From Mycobacterium sp. E3251 (GTDB lineage Bacteria; Actinomycetota; Actinomycetes; Mycobacteriales; Mycobacteriaceae), in the NCBI RefSeq assembly GCF_001666835.1, contig NZ_LZJF01000011.1, positions 37,355 to 101,354 on the forward strand: a DNA stretch of 64,000 nucleotides. Reading direction: 5' to 3'. Numbering within the stretch: position 1 is the first letter of the stretch; each line of letters opens with the position of its first letter. The notes beneath the pieces were generated by a model. It was not told where the DNA came from and ran no database searches. It saw only the letters and a list, made by a program, of their open reading frames with translations. Shown here piece by piece: positions 55,661 to 63,844 of the stretch. Both the position numbers and the translations under genes were made by a program.

Positions 55661-57070
55661 TCATAGGTTGATGGCGTGCCCCGTGAGGGCGTGGAAGCAT
55701 TCCTGTAGTCCCTCGCCGAGCGTGGGGTGGGTGTGCACATTGCGGGCCAGCTCGGTCGCGGTCAGGTCCCAGAGTTGGGCGGCGGTGAGCTCGGGGAGTA
55801 GCTCGCTGACTTCGGCGCCGACGAGGTGGGCGCCGAGTAGCTCGCCGTGCGCGGCGTCGGCGATGATTTTGATGAAGCCCGCGCGCTCGCCAAGTCCGTG
55901 TGCTTTGGCGCTGGCCTGCATGGGGAAAGTGGCTACCCGCATGTCGTACCCGCTGGCGCGGGCCTGGTCTTCGGTGTAGCCGAAGCTGGCGACCTGGGGT
56001 TGACAGAACGTCACGCGCGGCATCATGCGGTAGTCCAATGACATGGTCGGGGCGCCGGCGATGGTTTCGGCGGCGATGACGCCCTGGGCCGAGGCGACGT
56101 GGGCGAGTTGAACTTTGGCGGTGACGTCGCCGATCGCGAAGATGTGGGGAGCCGACGTGCGCATGCAGTCGTCGATGTCGATCGCCCCACCCGTCGTGAG
56201 GCGCACACCCAGCTTGTCGAGGCCGAGATTTTCGACGTTGGGGCAAAATCCGATGCAGATGAACGCGCGGGAAGCGTCCACTGAGGTGGCGCGACCGTCG
56301 CGGTCATTGTGCGTGACGGTGACGTTGTTGCCGTGGTCGATCACCGAGTCCACCCGGGTGTTGGTGTGAATGGAGATGCCGCGGCGTCGGTACTGTCGGG
56401 TCAATTCCTTTGACACGTCGGCGTCTTCGTTCGGGAGAGCACGGTCGGCGTACTCGAGTATTTGGACGTCGACACCGTAGCTGTTGAGGATGTAGGCAAA
56501 CTCCATGCCGATTCCGCCGGCCCCGATGATGACGATGGACTCGGGTATTGTCGCGTCGAGGATCTGCTGTTCATACGTCACGATGTTGTCGCTGAGGGTG
56601 ACCCCGGGCAGCATCCGCACCCGAGAGCCGGTGGCGATGATGGCGTTGTCGAAGCGGAGGCTGGTCGTGCCGCCGTCACGTAGCTCTACGTCCAGTGTGT
56701 GTGAGCCGCTGAAGCGGCCGCGGCCGTCGATTTCGGTGATCTTGTTTTTGCGCATCAGAAAGTGGACGCCGCGGACCCGGGCGTCGGCAACTTCTCGGCT
56801 ACGTGACACGGCACGCGCGTAGTCGAGGTGGATGTCACCACGTATGCCGAACTCGTCCGCCTGATGGGTCACGATGGAGGCGATCTCGGCGTTGCGCAGC
56901 AAGGCTTTTGACGGAACACATCCGGTGTTGAGGCAGACCCCGCCCCAATAGCGTTCTTCGATGATCGCGACGGTCATGCCGAGTTGGGCCGCGCGGATGC
57001 CGGCGACGTATCCGCCCGAGCCGGCGCCCACGACGACCAGGTCATACTGGCGGGGGATTGATGTGCTCAT
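55661..57070 (-). CDS. Dihydrolipoamide dehydrogenase-like flavoprotein
   Basis: A 469-residue disulfide oxidoreductase: LVVVGAGSGGYVAGIRAAQLG, the redox disulfide GGVCLNTGCVPSKAL, VIIGAGGIGMEFAYILNSYG, HIFAIGDVTAKVQLAHVASAQG and the catalytic His-Glu in HTHPTLGEGLQECF. All parts of a working Lpd are present. It lies between the RclC-like and TrxB-like genes rather than with a 2-oxoacid dehydrogenase, so it may serve a stress role, for example as a quinone or metal reductase like RclA. Confidence 0.92.
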   Translation of the reverse strand: MSTSIPRQYDLVVVGAGSGGYVAGIRAAQLGMTVAIIEERYWGGVCLNTGCVPSKALLRNAEIASIVTHQADEFGIRGDIHLDYARAVSRSREVADARVRGVHFLMRKNKITEIDGRGRFSGSHTLDVELRDGGTTSLRFDNAIIATGSRVRMLPGVTLSDNIVTYEQQILDATIPESIVIIGAGGIGMEFAYILNSYGVDVQILEYADRALPNEDADVSKELTRQYRRRGISIHTNTRVDSVIDHGNNVTVTHNDRDGRATSVDASRAFICIGFCPNVENLGLDKLGVRLTTGGAIDIDDCMRTSAPHIFAIGDVTAKVQLAHVASAQGVIAAETIAGAPTMSLDYRMMPRVTFCQPQVASFGYTEDQARASGYDMRVATFPMQASAKAHGLGERAGFIKIIADAAHGELLGAHLVGAEVSELLPELTAAQLWDLTATELARNVHTHPTLGEGLQECFHALTGHAINL

Positions 57071-57166
57071 CGCTCGGCGCCTTCCTGTGATGACGAGTAA
57101 AGCGGCTGCGTCGGTTCATCTCTCAACGGGGAGTGCACCGGTGCCCGCTGTGGTCGCGAGGCAAAG

Positions 57167-57676
57167 TCAGGCCGGCGGTGCCTGCCGTTGTCGAGTTGCA
57201 CTGATGGAGTCCGCCAGCAGCCACAGGGCCAAGCCCAGCAACGCGATATCTTTCATGAGAAATTCGCCATTGGCCGACAGGACGGGGAAGCCACCCGCGG
57301 TAGGTTCACCGATCCCGGGCGTGCTGACCATAAAACTGAGCGTGCCAAGGAAGAACGCTGTCGCCATCACACCGCCGATCACCGAAGCCTTCGGATACCA
57401 CGGCCTCAAGGCCAGCAACGCTGCGATCACCAACTCGGCTGACCCTAGTACTCGGCCGAACGCGCTGATCGACATGATGTGATAGACCCAGCTCAAAAAC
57501 GGGCTGTGGGCCACTAACGGTGAAACGCCGTGGGATTCGTAGTAGGTGAATTTCATTGCGCCGAACCACGCTATGACGACGACCAGCCCGTAGCGCGCAA
57601 TGAGTGGTGCGGCTCCGACCCGTCGTAACACATGAATCGTCCGCCCACTGTCCTCCGTGGTCTCGCCCACAGCCAT
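57167..57676 (-). CDS. DUF417 membrane protein, RclC/YkgB-like
   Basis: A 169-residue integral membrane protein with four hydrophobic segments: YGLVVVIAWFGAMKFTYYES, LGSAELVIAALLAL, VIGGVMATAFFLGTLSFMV and IALLGLALWLLADSI. GAMKFTYYESHGVSPLVAHSPFLSW is the hallmark of DUF417, whose E. coli member RclC belongs to the reactive-chlorine operon rclABC next to the flavoprotein RclA. It is the first gene after module F. Confidence 0.85.
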   Translation of the reverse strand: MAVGETTEDSGRTIHVLRRVGAAPLIARYGLVVVIAWFGAMKFTYYESHGVSPLVAHSPFLSWVYHIMSISAFGRVLGSAELVIAALLALRPWYPKASVIGGVMATAFFLGTLSFMVSTPGIGEPTAGGFPVLSANGEFLMKDIALLGLALWLLADSISATRQRQAPPA

Positions 57677-57859
57677 GAGATCCCTCTCCTTTCATTGCAT
57701 TTACCTGCCATTCGCCAGGATCGGCGGTTCTGCACGCGCATCACCCCGAACTGAGGTGTTCGTCCACTCAAGTGGTCAAGGCGATACAAGCCCAACGAGA
57801 CCGGTGCCTGCGCGGAAAGGATCCGCACGCTGTGTCGATTATGAGCTTGCTGCCGGGCC

Positions 57860-57901
57860 GGGTGAGATGGCATCACCCGCGAAACCGATTCACCCGGGTG
57901 A
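57860..57901 (-). promoter_or_regulatory. Module F of the TCACCCGGGTGA element, before rclC-like/lpd/trxB-like
   Basis: On the minus strand: TCACCCGGGTGA (57901-57890), 10 bases, then CGGGTGA-TGCCATC-TCACCC ending at 57860, 184 bases before the DUF417 start. Confidence 0.75.
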
Positions 57902-58145
57902 AGACGATCGGCGGTCGTGGCCCAAGGGGCGGTGGCGTCCCACAACTCGGGACTGCGGAGGTGCTGCTTACTGAATGTCCGGCTCTCGCGGTGTCGTACG
58001 ATTTCGTCGGTGTCGCTGTTCAGCCAATCGGCACGGCAGATCGATCGTTTCCGACATCGGCTCCCTGCGCTGTCGGGCGCCTGTGTCAGATGAGGTGGGC
58101 GACGCGAACCCCCACCATGGGATATTTGCCAGTGCAATACGTATT
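57902..58145. other. Intergenic region behind the thiolase gene
   Basis: 244 bases between module F and the thiolase stop. It has no gene supported on either strand, although a plus-strand frame crosses it and runs antisense into the thiolase gene. Confidence 0.3.
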
Positions 58146-59384
58146 CTATTCTGCGCCAATATTTTCCAAAATCACCGCTACGGCCTGGCCAGAGCCGATG
58201 CAGATACCAATCACCCCGTAGCGGGCGCCTCTCTCACGCAATTCGGTCGCAAGGGTCAACAGATAGCGAGTTCCCGTAGCCCCGAAGGGATGTCCGATCG
58301 CAACGGCGCCGCCGTTGGGTGTCAGCTTGTCGTCGGGAACCACGAAACCATCCAGCTGGTTTGGCAATTCCCGCAGTACGCCGAGCGCCTGGGCGCTGAA
58401 CGCCTCGTGCACCTCCCAGACGTCGATCTGCTCGGGAGACAGCCCAGCCCGGCGGATCGCGGCCGGGATTGCCCATGCAGGTGCCACGCCCATGATGAGG
58501 GGGTCGATGCCGTAGACCGCACTGGACACCACTCGGGCCAACGGCTCGACGCCGAGTTCGCTGGCTCGCTGCCCGGAAGCGATGACTACGGCACTGGCGC
58601 CATCACTTAAAGGCGAGGAGTTCCCCGCCGTCATTTGGGTCGTGCTTGGCTGGGCCGGCAAAGCCGCCAGCAACTCGGCGGTCGTGTCATCGCGGATGAA
58701 CTCATCATGTTCTGCCAACCGGGCAGGCGTCCTTTTCGTCGCCGGGATCGTCACAGGCATAATCTCTTTGGCTAGCCGACCTCGATCGCGGGCCGCCTTC
58801 GCGCGTTGCTGGGATCGCACTGCGAAGGCGTCGATCTCCTCGCGGTTCAGTGAGTAGCGGTCGGCGACATTCTGCGCAGTCTCGATCATGCTGATGTAGG
58901 CGTTGCGGGCCAGCAGCACCGGGTTGGGCGGTCCGCCAGCGCCGCTCCACATGGTGTCAAGCATGAGAACCGGACCTCGGGGACTGAACGCGGCGTCGCC
59001 CTTCATCAGCGCCCACCCGGACCGCGACATCGACTCGACTCCACAGGCGATACCCAACCCGAGGTCGCCGGCCTTGATCGCGTGGCTGATAGTCACCGCC
59101 GCGCTCAGTGATGATCCACAAAATCTGTTCACGGTGGACCCGGCCGCGGTGTCGGGAAATCCGGCAGCCAAGGCTGCCCACCGGGCGACGTCGCCCATGC
59201 CCTCGTGAGCAGGGTTCACGCAACCCGCCACGATGTCTTCCACGGCGCCGAGGGGCACACCCAGCCGGTCGCAGGCGCCCTTCATCGTCATACCCAGCAA
59301 GTCATCGGTGCGAATGCCCGACAGTGTGCCGCCATAGCGGGTGAACGGGGTTCGCACACCTCCCAAAACATAGGCCTCAGTCAT
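58146..59384 (-). CDS. Acetyl-CoA acetyltransferase/thiolase (FadA type)
   Basis: A 412-residue thiolase with the nucleophilic cysteine in NRFCGSSLSAAVTISHAI, the HEAFSAQ motif, TPNGGAVAIGHPFGATGTR and the second cysteine in GICIGSGQAVAVILE. It starts MTEAYVLGGVRTPFTRYGG at ATG 59384. It may be degradative or biosynthetic; there are no beta-oxidation partners beside it. It is transcribed from module G, whose near end is 66 bases upstream. Confidence 0.93.
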   Translation of the reverse strand: MTEAYVLGGVRTPFTRYGGTLSGIRTDDLLGMTMKGACDRLGVPLGAVEDIVAGCVNPAHEGMGDVARWAALAAGFPDTAAGSTVNRFCGSSLSAAVTISHAIKAGDLGLGIACGVESMSRSGWALMKGDAAFSPRGPVLMLDTMWSGAGGPPNPVLLARNAYISMIETAQNVADRYSLNREEIDAFAVRSQQRAKAARDRGRLAKEIMPVTIPATKRTPARLAEHDEFIRDDTTAELLAALPAQPSTTQMTAGNSSPLSDGASAVVIASGQRASELGVEPLARVVSSAVYGIDPLIMGVAPAWAIPAAIRRAGLSPEQIDVWEVHEAFSAQALGVLRELPNQLDGFVVPDDKLTPNGGAVAIGHPFGATGTRYLLTLATELRERGARYGVIGICIGSGQAVAVILENIGAE

Positions 59385-59450
59385 CGCCACCCACCTAAAC
59401 CGCCTCGAACTGCTGCAGGCATCTGCTCCCCTACCAGGCTGCCCCGGCGT

Positions 59451-59492
59451 GGGGTGAATCATCATCACCCCAAACGTCTTTCGCCCGGGTGA
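59451..59492 (-). promoter_or_regulatory. Module G of the TCACCCGGGTGA element, before the thiolase
   Basis: On the minus strand: TCACCCGGGCGA (59492-59481), nine bases, then GGGGTGA-TGATGAT-TCACCCC ending at 59451. The second part is a perfect inverted repeat. Confidence 0.75.
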
Positions 59493-59561
59493 TTAGCGGA
59501 ACGCGCTTCTAAGAAGCGACGATTCGCGACCGGCTACATCTGACTGATGCCGGCAGGCGAA

Positions 59562-62114
59562 TTACAAGAGGCCGAGTTCTCGCGCCCGGCTGACCGCTGC
59601 GCTGCGGTGCTCGACGCCGAGCTTGCGGTACAGGGCGCGCTGGTGGGTCTTCACGGTATTGAGCGAGACGTATAGCCGCGCACCGATCTCACGTCGCGAT
59701 AACCGGGTGGCGAGCAGGCGAAGAACCTCGAGCTCCTTGGGTGTCAGCTCCTCAGCGACCGCGCACGCCTCATTGGGCGAAGGCACTACGGCGCCGGCAC
59801 TTCGCCCGGACGACGCGAGCATCGTCGAGCCGATGCCGGCGTCCGCGCAATCGCGCACCAGGGTGCCGGCCTCTTCGCGGATGGCCTTTGCGGTCTGGTG
59901 GTCGCCGTGATCCTTGAAGATCTCCGCTCTGACCGACAGCGCCTTGGCCACCTCGAGGATTGCTCCACCTTGGCGGGCCGACATGACGGCCACGTCGGCG
60001 GCCACAGCTGCAGCCGCGTCACCGCGCATACGGAGGAGCTCGGCCGTGGCGAGCGACACCATCACGTCCACGAGGTGTTCCGCATCCGCGAGGTCCCGGG
60101 AGCTGCCGGAAGCGCGGCGGATCTGACGTTCGGCGTCGGCGAGCCGGCCATGTTCGGCCGAAATCAGTGCCAGATGGCCCAACGCATAGATGCGGGCGCG
60201 ACGATCGCCCACCTTCTCGGCTAGCTTTACGGCCTGCTCGAAGGCGGCTTGTGCCTCGTGGGTGCTGCCCGAAAAGTACAGCGCGGATCCATAGATGCAG
60301 TAGGCGCTTGAGCGGCCCAGTGGCGCTTCGCCGAGATCGAGGGTGATCGCCCGGCGGGCCGTCTCAAGCGCCGTCGCGACTTCGGCTGTCTTGAACGCGT
60401 GAACTGCGCGCAACACGACGACTTGAGCGCCGATGACGCCAGCATCTGCGGTGTCGGCCACGGATCGGGTTTCGACGGCCTCGATCCACCCGGCCGCGTC
60501 ATCGACTTGCCCAGCGCTCAGGGCGATCCAGGCGCGGGCCAAGCTCAGCCGCGGATCCTGTAGAACGGTCTGCTCAGGAAGCAGATCGAGCAAGCCGGAC
60601 ACGGTCGACACGCCGCCCCCGTTGAATTCGTCGACCCAGTCCGCGGCGATCAGATCGGCACTGCGCTCGATGTCACCGCCGGCGACCAGGTGGCGCACCG
60701 CCTCATCGATGAGGCCCTCGGTCTCGAACCAGGCCGCGGCTCGCCGGTGCAGATCGGCGACCAGATCGGGCTCGCTGCGACGCAGCTCGGTGCGCAGCAA
60801 CTCTCCAAACAGCTGGTGATAGCGATACCAGTGACGCGACGCGTCCAGTGGCACCACAAACAGGTTTTCGCGTTCGATCATCTCCAAGATCGAGGCCGCG
60901 TCAGACGTTTGCAGCACCGCGTCGCACAGCGCACCGCTGAGTCGTCCCAAGATCGACGTACGTAGCAAAAAGCTGCGCAGGTGCGGCGGCTGCCCGTCGA
61001 GCACCTCGGCCATCAAGTAGTCGACGATATGACGGTTGTCCCCCGCGAACGTCTTGATGAGCGTGGGGGTATCAGCGCGCCCGGCAAGCGAGAGAGCGGC
61101 AAGGTAGAGGCCGGCAGCCCACCCCTCAGTGCGGCGGTGCAAAAGTTGAATATCTGCGTGAGCCAAGTCCAACCCAAGGACGCCGTTCAGCAGTTGCTCC
61201 GCCTCACTGGCCTCGAAACGTAAATCGGCGGTCCGCATTTCGGCGAGATCGCCGCTGGCTCTCAGCCGCGCTAGCGGAAGGAAAGGATCCGATCGCGTGG
61301 CTAACACCAAGTGAAGATTCGTCGGCAACCGGCTGATGAAAAATCCGAGCTGCTCATGAACTGCTTGGTTTGTGACCAGGTGGTAGTCATCCAGAATGAG
61401 CACCATCGGGCCGGCGATTGCGTCCAGATCGTTCAGCAGGGTGGGCAATACGACCTGCACCGGGTCGGCGCCCATCGCGAGGAGTTCGATCGCGCGGCTC
61501 CCCGCGCCGGGACTCATCTTCTGCAGGGCGGCTATCACGTACATCCAAAACCACACGGGGTCGTTGTCGGAGGGATCAAGCGACAGCCAGCCAAACTGCT
61601 GGTCCTCGCCCGCGGCCAGGGCCCACTGTGCTAGCACCGTCGTCTTGCCCCAGCCCGCCGGCGCACTTAGTAGGGTCAGCTTGCGGCGGCGCCCCGCCGA
61701 CAGTACGTCTAGCAGGGCGGTCCGGTGAACGAGCTGGGCCCCGATGGCCGGGACGTGCAGCTTGGTGGCGAGCAGAACGGCTCGCGCGGCGGCTTCTCCG
61801 GCACGGTTGTCGCCGCGTCCAGCTGAGGCGGTCAAATCCGAACTCCGCGAATCCGTAGAAACCGGTAGCCGGGCGGGAAAAGTCGGCGTTGACGCACCAT
61901 GGCTGAGCGCTGGCGTCTCGGCATCCCAGTTGTCCCCTGCAGGGTCCGGCGGGCTCGTTCTGCCCGGCAATCGCGGTGACCCTATTGAATCAGATCCGTT
62001 CTCCTCGACTACCTTCGGCGGACGCCGGCGGTGCCCGTTCGGGCTGGCGGATCCACGTGCCGCCAACGGCTCCAGGATTTTCTCGTGAGCCGCGCTCACG
62101 CTGTGTCCGCTCAC
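59562..62114 (-). CDS. MalT-type LuxR-family ATP-dependent transcriptional regulator (LAL)
   Basis: A ~850-residue STAND/LAL regulator. The ATPase part has the Walker A SAPAGWGKTTVLAQWALAAG, FGWLSLDPSDNDPVWFW, VLILDDYHLV and LVLATRSDPFLPLARLRASG. A tetratricopeptide-like middle follows. The C-terminal LuxR helix-turn-helix is LTPKELEVLRLLATRLSRREIG and SLNTVKTHQRALYRKLGV. Its long N-terminus (about 120 residues) is unusual and proline/serine-rich. GTG 62114 has GAAGGGA before it; the frame extends to 62156. It is a plausible controller of the TCACCC modules, but this is inferred only from position. Confidence 0.93.
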   Translation of the reverse strand: MSGHSVSAAHEKILEPLAARGSASPNGHRRRPPKVVEENGSDSIGSPRLPGRTSPPDPAGDNWDAETPALSHGASTPTFPARLPVSTDSRSSDLTASAGRGDNRAGEAAARAVLLATKLHVPAIGAQLVHRTALLDVLSAGRRRKLTLLSAPAGWGKTTVLAQWALAAGEDQQFGWLSLDPSDNDPVWFWMYVIAALQKMSPGAGSRAIELLAMGADPVQVVLPTLLNDLDAIAGPMVLILDDYHLVTNQAVHEQLGFFISRLPTNLHLVLATRSDPFLPLARLRASGDLAEMRTADLRFEASEAEQLLNGVLGLDLAHADIQLLHRRTEGWAAGLYLAALSLAGRADTPTLIKTFAGDNRHIVDYLMAEVLDGQPPHLRSFLLRTSILGRLSGALCDAVLQTSDAASILEMIERENLFVVPLDASRHWYRYHQLFGELLRTELRRSEPDLVADLHRRAAAWFETEGLIDEAVRHLVAGGDIERSADLIAADWVDEFNGGGVSTVSGLLDLLPEQTVLQDPRLSLARAWIALSAGQVDDAAGWIEAVETRSVADTADAGVIGAQVVVLRAVHAFKTAEVATALETARRAITLDLGEAPLGRSSAYCIYGSALYFSGSTHEAQAAFEQAVKLAEKVGDRRARIYALGHLALISAEHGRLADAERQIRRASGSSRDLADAEHLVDVMVSLATAELLRMRGDAAAAVAADVAVMSARQGGAILEVAKALSVRAEIFKDHGDHQTAKAIREEAGTLVRDCADAGIGSTMLASSGRSAGAVVPSPNEACAVAEELTPKELEVLRLLATRLSRREIGARLYVSLNTVKTHQRALYRKLGVEHRSAAVSRARELGLL

Positions 62115-62183
62115 CGTATTTCCCTTCTTTTCCCATTGATGGGATGACTCTCGCAACTCATGACACCGCGGCGAGCGGATGGT

Positions 62184-62228
62184 GAGCGTCTCAACATGAG
62201 GTGATTGGGCGTCTCAAAGTGAGACGCC
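62184..62228. promoter_or_regulatory. Paired GCGTCTCA operators or hairpin before the LAL regulator
   Basis: GCGTCTCAACATGAG at about 62186-62200 is followed by a perfect palindrome GGCGTCTCA-AAG-TGAGACGCC at 62208-62228. Both are upstream of the LAL gene on its strand and downstream of microprotein 1. They may be a double operator for autoregulation, or the second one a terminator stem. Confidence 0.55.
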
Positions 62229-62268
62229 GTGGTGGCGCCGGCGGGCGGCACGTCGACGTTTCGGGTGC

Positions 62269-62352
62269 TCATGGGCGCCGGTTCACCCACACATTCCCAC
62301 CGACACCGAACACCACTGGGATCACCATCAATATTCCCAACACTGCGCTCAT
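62269..62352 (-). CDS. Hydrophobic microprotein 1 (27 residues)
   Basis: ATG 62352 starts MSAVLGILMVIPVVFGVGG and ends NVWVNRRP. It is one probable transmembrane helix with a basic end. It is paralogous to microproteins 2 and 3 (G/I-L-x-M-V-x-P-V-x-F-G pattern). GAGAAGCGACG before the ATG is a weak ribosome-binding site. It lies downstream of element P1. Confidence 0.6.
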   Translation of the reverse strand: MSAVLGILMVIPVVFGVGGNVWVNRRP

Positions 62353-62471
62353 CGTCGCTTCTCAATTCCTCTGTGTGGTTGCGCTCCGGTGCCGGTGCCT
62401 GGTCGAGCGGCGGCGGTCGCGGCGATCCAGAGCTCAATGACTACGTTGGCAGCGCGGACACCCCGTCACCA

Positions 62472-62505
62472 TCACCCAGCGGGTGATCTTTAGGGCCGGG
62501 TCGGT
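62472..62505 (-). promoter_or_regulatory. Element P1 upstream of microprotein 1
   Basis: On the minus strand it reads GGCCCTAAAGA followed by TCACCCGCTGGGTGATGG. The inverted repeat TCACCC/GGGTGA has a three-base spacer. The element is repeated as P2 and P3, each ~110-120 bases before its microprotein. Confidence 0.65.
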
Positions 62506-62539
62506 GTATACCTAGTGCCCTTGATAATTGACCGACTGG

Positions 62540-62613
62540 TCAATCCGATTCGCGCATGAGCTGCGCCAATTGGGTGCGGGAATGGATGTCGAGTCCGGCG
62601 ACGCATTGTGCAC
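62540..62613 (-). pseudogene. Decayed LuxR C-terminus
   Basis: The last codons read LDIHSRTQLAQLMRESD and then stop. This aligns with the end of the intact-looking LuxR at the window end (LGITSRAQLAQLRRGSD). Upstream, GTGCACAATGCG encodes the matching VHNA, but one base is missing between the two parts, so the frame is broken. A remnant of the same regulator copy. Confidence 0.7.
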
Positions 62614-63096
62614 GCGGGTCGTCAGCGTGCAGGGGAGGTGCAATTCTCAGAAAGATCTCAGCGGGCGGCGCGATCAGAGTCAATGCAGGCCAGGAAATCT
62701 CGCCTGAGGAGGATTCAGCGGCGAAAGAAGTGGGCATCGCATTCAGTCCTTGCACATGGAATTCGGCGGGCTGGGACGCCCTCGCGCAGCCCCAGCCCGC
62801 CGAACGGTCAGACACCGGTGTGAGATCCCAGTCAAGAAACGAACAGCGAGACGCCGTCGCTCGTGGTAACTGTGCGGTCGCGGGCCGGCGAGTGGCGTGT
62901 GCCAGGCATTCGCCTACGGCTGCATGCCGTTGGCGGCGTCTGTGGCGTCATCGCTTGTTACGGGGCGTGTTGGTTTTTCGGGGGCGAAGATTCCGGCAAA
63001 GCATCGTCGTTGCCGCTCAGCAATCCCGGCATGTCTGCGCACCGAGATATACGGTCCTGCTTGCGGGTTCGGCGAGCGAGGTGGCATGACCGGCGG
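62614..63096. other. Gap between the LuxR remnant and microprotein 2
   Basis: About 480 bases with only short, unconvincing frames. A minus-strand frame running into the LuxR remnant contains MPTSFAAESSSGEISWPAL, but I cannot relate it to a family. Confidence 0.3.
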
Positions 63097-63177
63097 TCAT
63101 CGTGACACCATGGCGTACCCAGCGAGACCAAACGCCACTGGCACCATCGCCAGTATTCCAAACGCCGCGTTCAACAT
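63097..63177 (-). CDS. Hydrophobic microprotein 2 (26 residues)
   Basis: ATG 63177 starts MLNAAFGILAMVPVAFGLAG and ends YAMVSR. It is a single hydrophobic helix with two small-residue faces. GGGAAAGAG lies six bases before the start, and the same Shine-Dalgarno sequence and leader precede microprotein 3. It is too short for standard gene callers. Confidence 0.65.
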   Translation of the reverse strand: MLNAAFGILAMVPVAFGLAGYAMVSR

Positions 63178-63267
63178 TGTTCGCTCTTTCCCTTGTGTGC
63201 TCACCCGCACGGTGTGCGGCCTAGCTGGGCCGTCGGTTTGGGTGAAAACGTGATCGGTTGTCGACTA

Positions 63268-63489
63268 CTACGGTCGTCGCGCGGGCCGCGCAAAACCATC
63301 GCCCGAGGATTGATCTTTAGGGCCGGATGGGTCTAGTACCAGGCCGATACGCGCCCCGGCTGCTTCGTAGACTATTTCTAAACGGGTGGCTGGACGTAGC
63401 GTTTTCGCTCGTTGACCGACGGGAGCGGCCGCCGAATCTGGCCGGCGAACAACCTCTACCAAAGTGAGTGCGCGGTTATCTGTAGCCAT
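63268..63489 (-). CDS. Possible 73-residue protein overlapping P2
   Basis: ATG 63489, preceded by AAAGGGA, encodes MATDNRALTLVEVVRRPDSA, then RLEIVYEAAGARIGLVLDPSGP. The composition is protein-like with beta-strands, but the last 17 codons lie within element P2, so the frame may end up regulating or simply overlap the promoter of microprotein 2. Confidence 0.4.
   Translation of the reverse strand: MATDNRALTLVEVVRRPDSAAAPVGQRAKTLRPATRLEIVYEAAGARIGLVLDPSGPKDQSSGDGFARPARRP
63298..63330 (-). promoter_or_regulatory. Element P2 upstream of microprotein 2
   Basis: On the minus strand: GGCCCTAAAGATCAATCC, then TCGGGCGATGG, the same pattern as P1 with a less perfect inverted repeat. It lies about 120 bases before the start of microprotein 2, inside the end of a possible small coding frame. 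Confidence 0.6.
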
Positions 63490-63646
63490 ATTTTGAATTC
63501 CCTTTGTTCACGGCGTCTTTGCGCGCGTTTGACACGCAATCGTTGGAGCATGGTTGCAAGCGCACCATTGCCCGCGCGCCGTCCATGCGCATCGGTATCG
63601 GTAGTGCGGCTTGCTGATTCGTCGATCGAGCTGGGCCAGCTGCCGC

Positions 63647-63727
63647 TCACCGCAACACCATCGCGTACCCGGCAATCCGAAACGTCGCTGACAACATTGC
63701 CAGCGTTCCGTAGGCGGCGTTCAGCAT
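63647..63727 (-). CDS. Hydrophobic microprotein 3 (26 residues)
   Basis: ATG 63727 starts MLNAAYGTLAMLSATFRIAG and ends YAMVLR. Fifteen of the 26 residues equal microprotein 2 at the same place, including MLNAA at the start and AGYAMV near the end. The same ribosome-binding leader GGGAAAGAG precedes it. The 550-base distance to copy 2 shows a tandem duplication. Confidence 0.65.
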   Translation of the reverse strand: MLNAAYGTLAMLSATFRIAGYAMVLR

Positions 63728-63844
63728 TGTTCGCTCTTTCCCTCGTGCGCTCACTGGCGGTTTATGGCTGCGCCTCGACCGTCGCTCGGGTGAGCACGTA
63801 ATCAGTTGTCGACTTCTACGGTCGGTGTGCCCGCAGCGCGAAAC

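Noticed and set aside
55661..57070. RclA (copper reductase) as the name for the Lpd-like gene
   Set aside because: The His-Glu pair and the overall pattern are those of dihydrolipoamide dehydrogenase; only the neighbour is RclC-like.
57975..58610. A plus-strand frame of 211 codons behind module F
   Set aside because: No ribosome-binding site, no family features, and it runs antisense into the thiolase gene.
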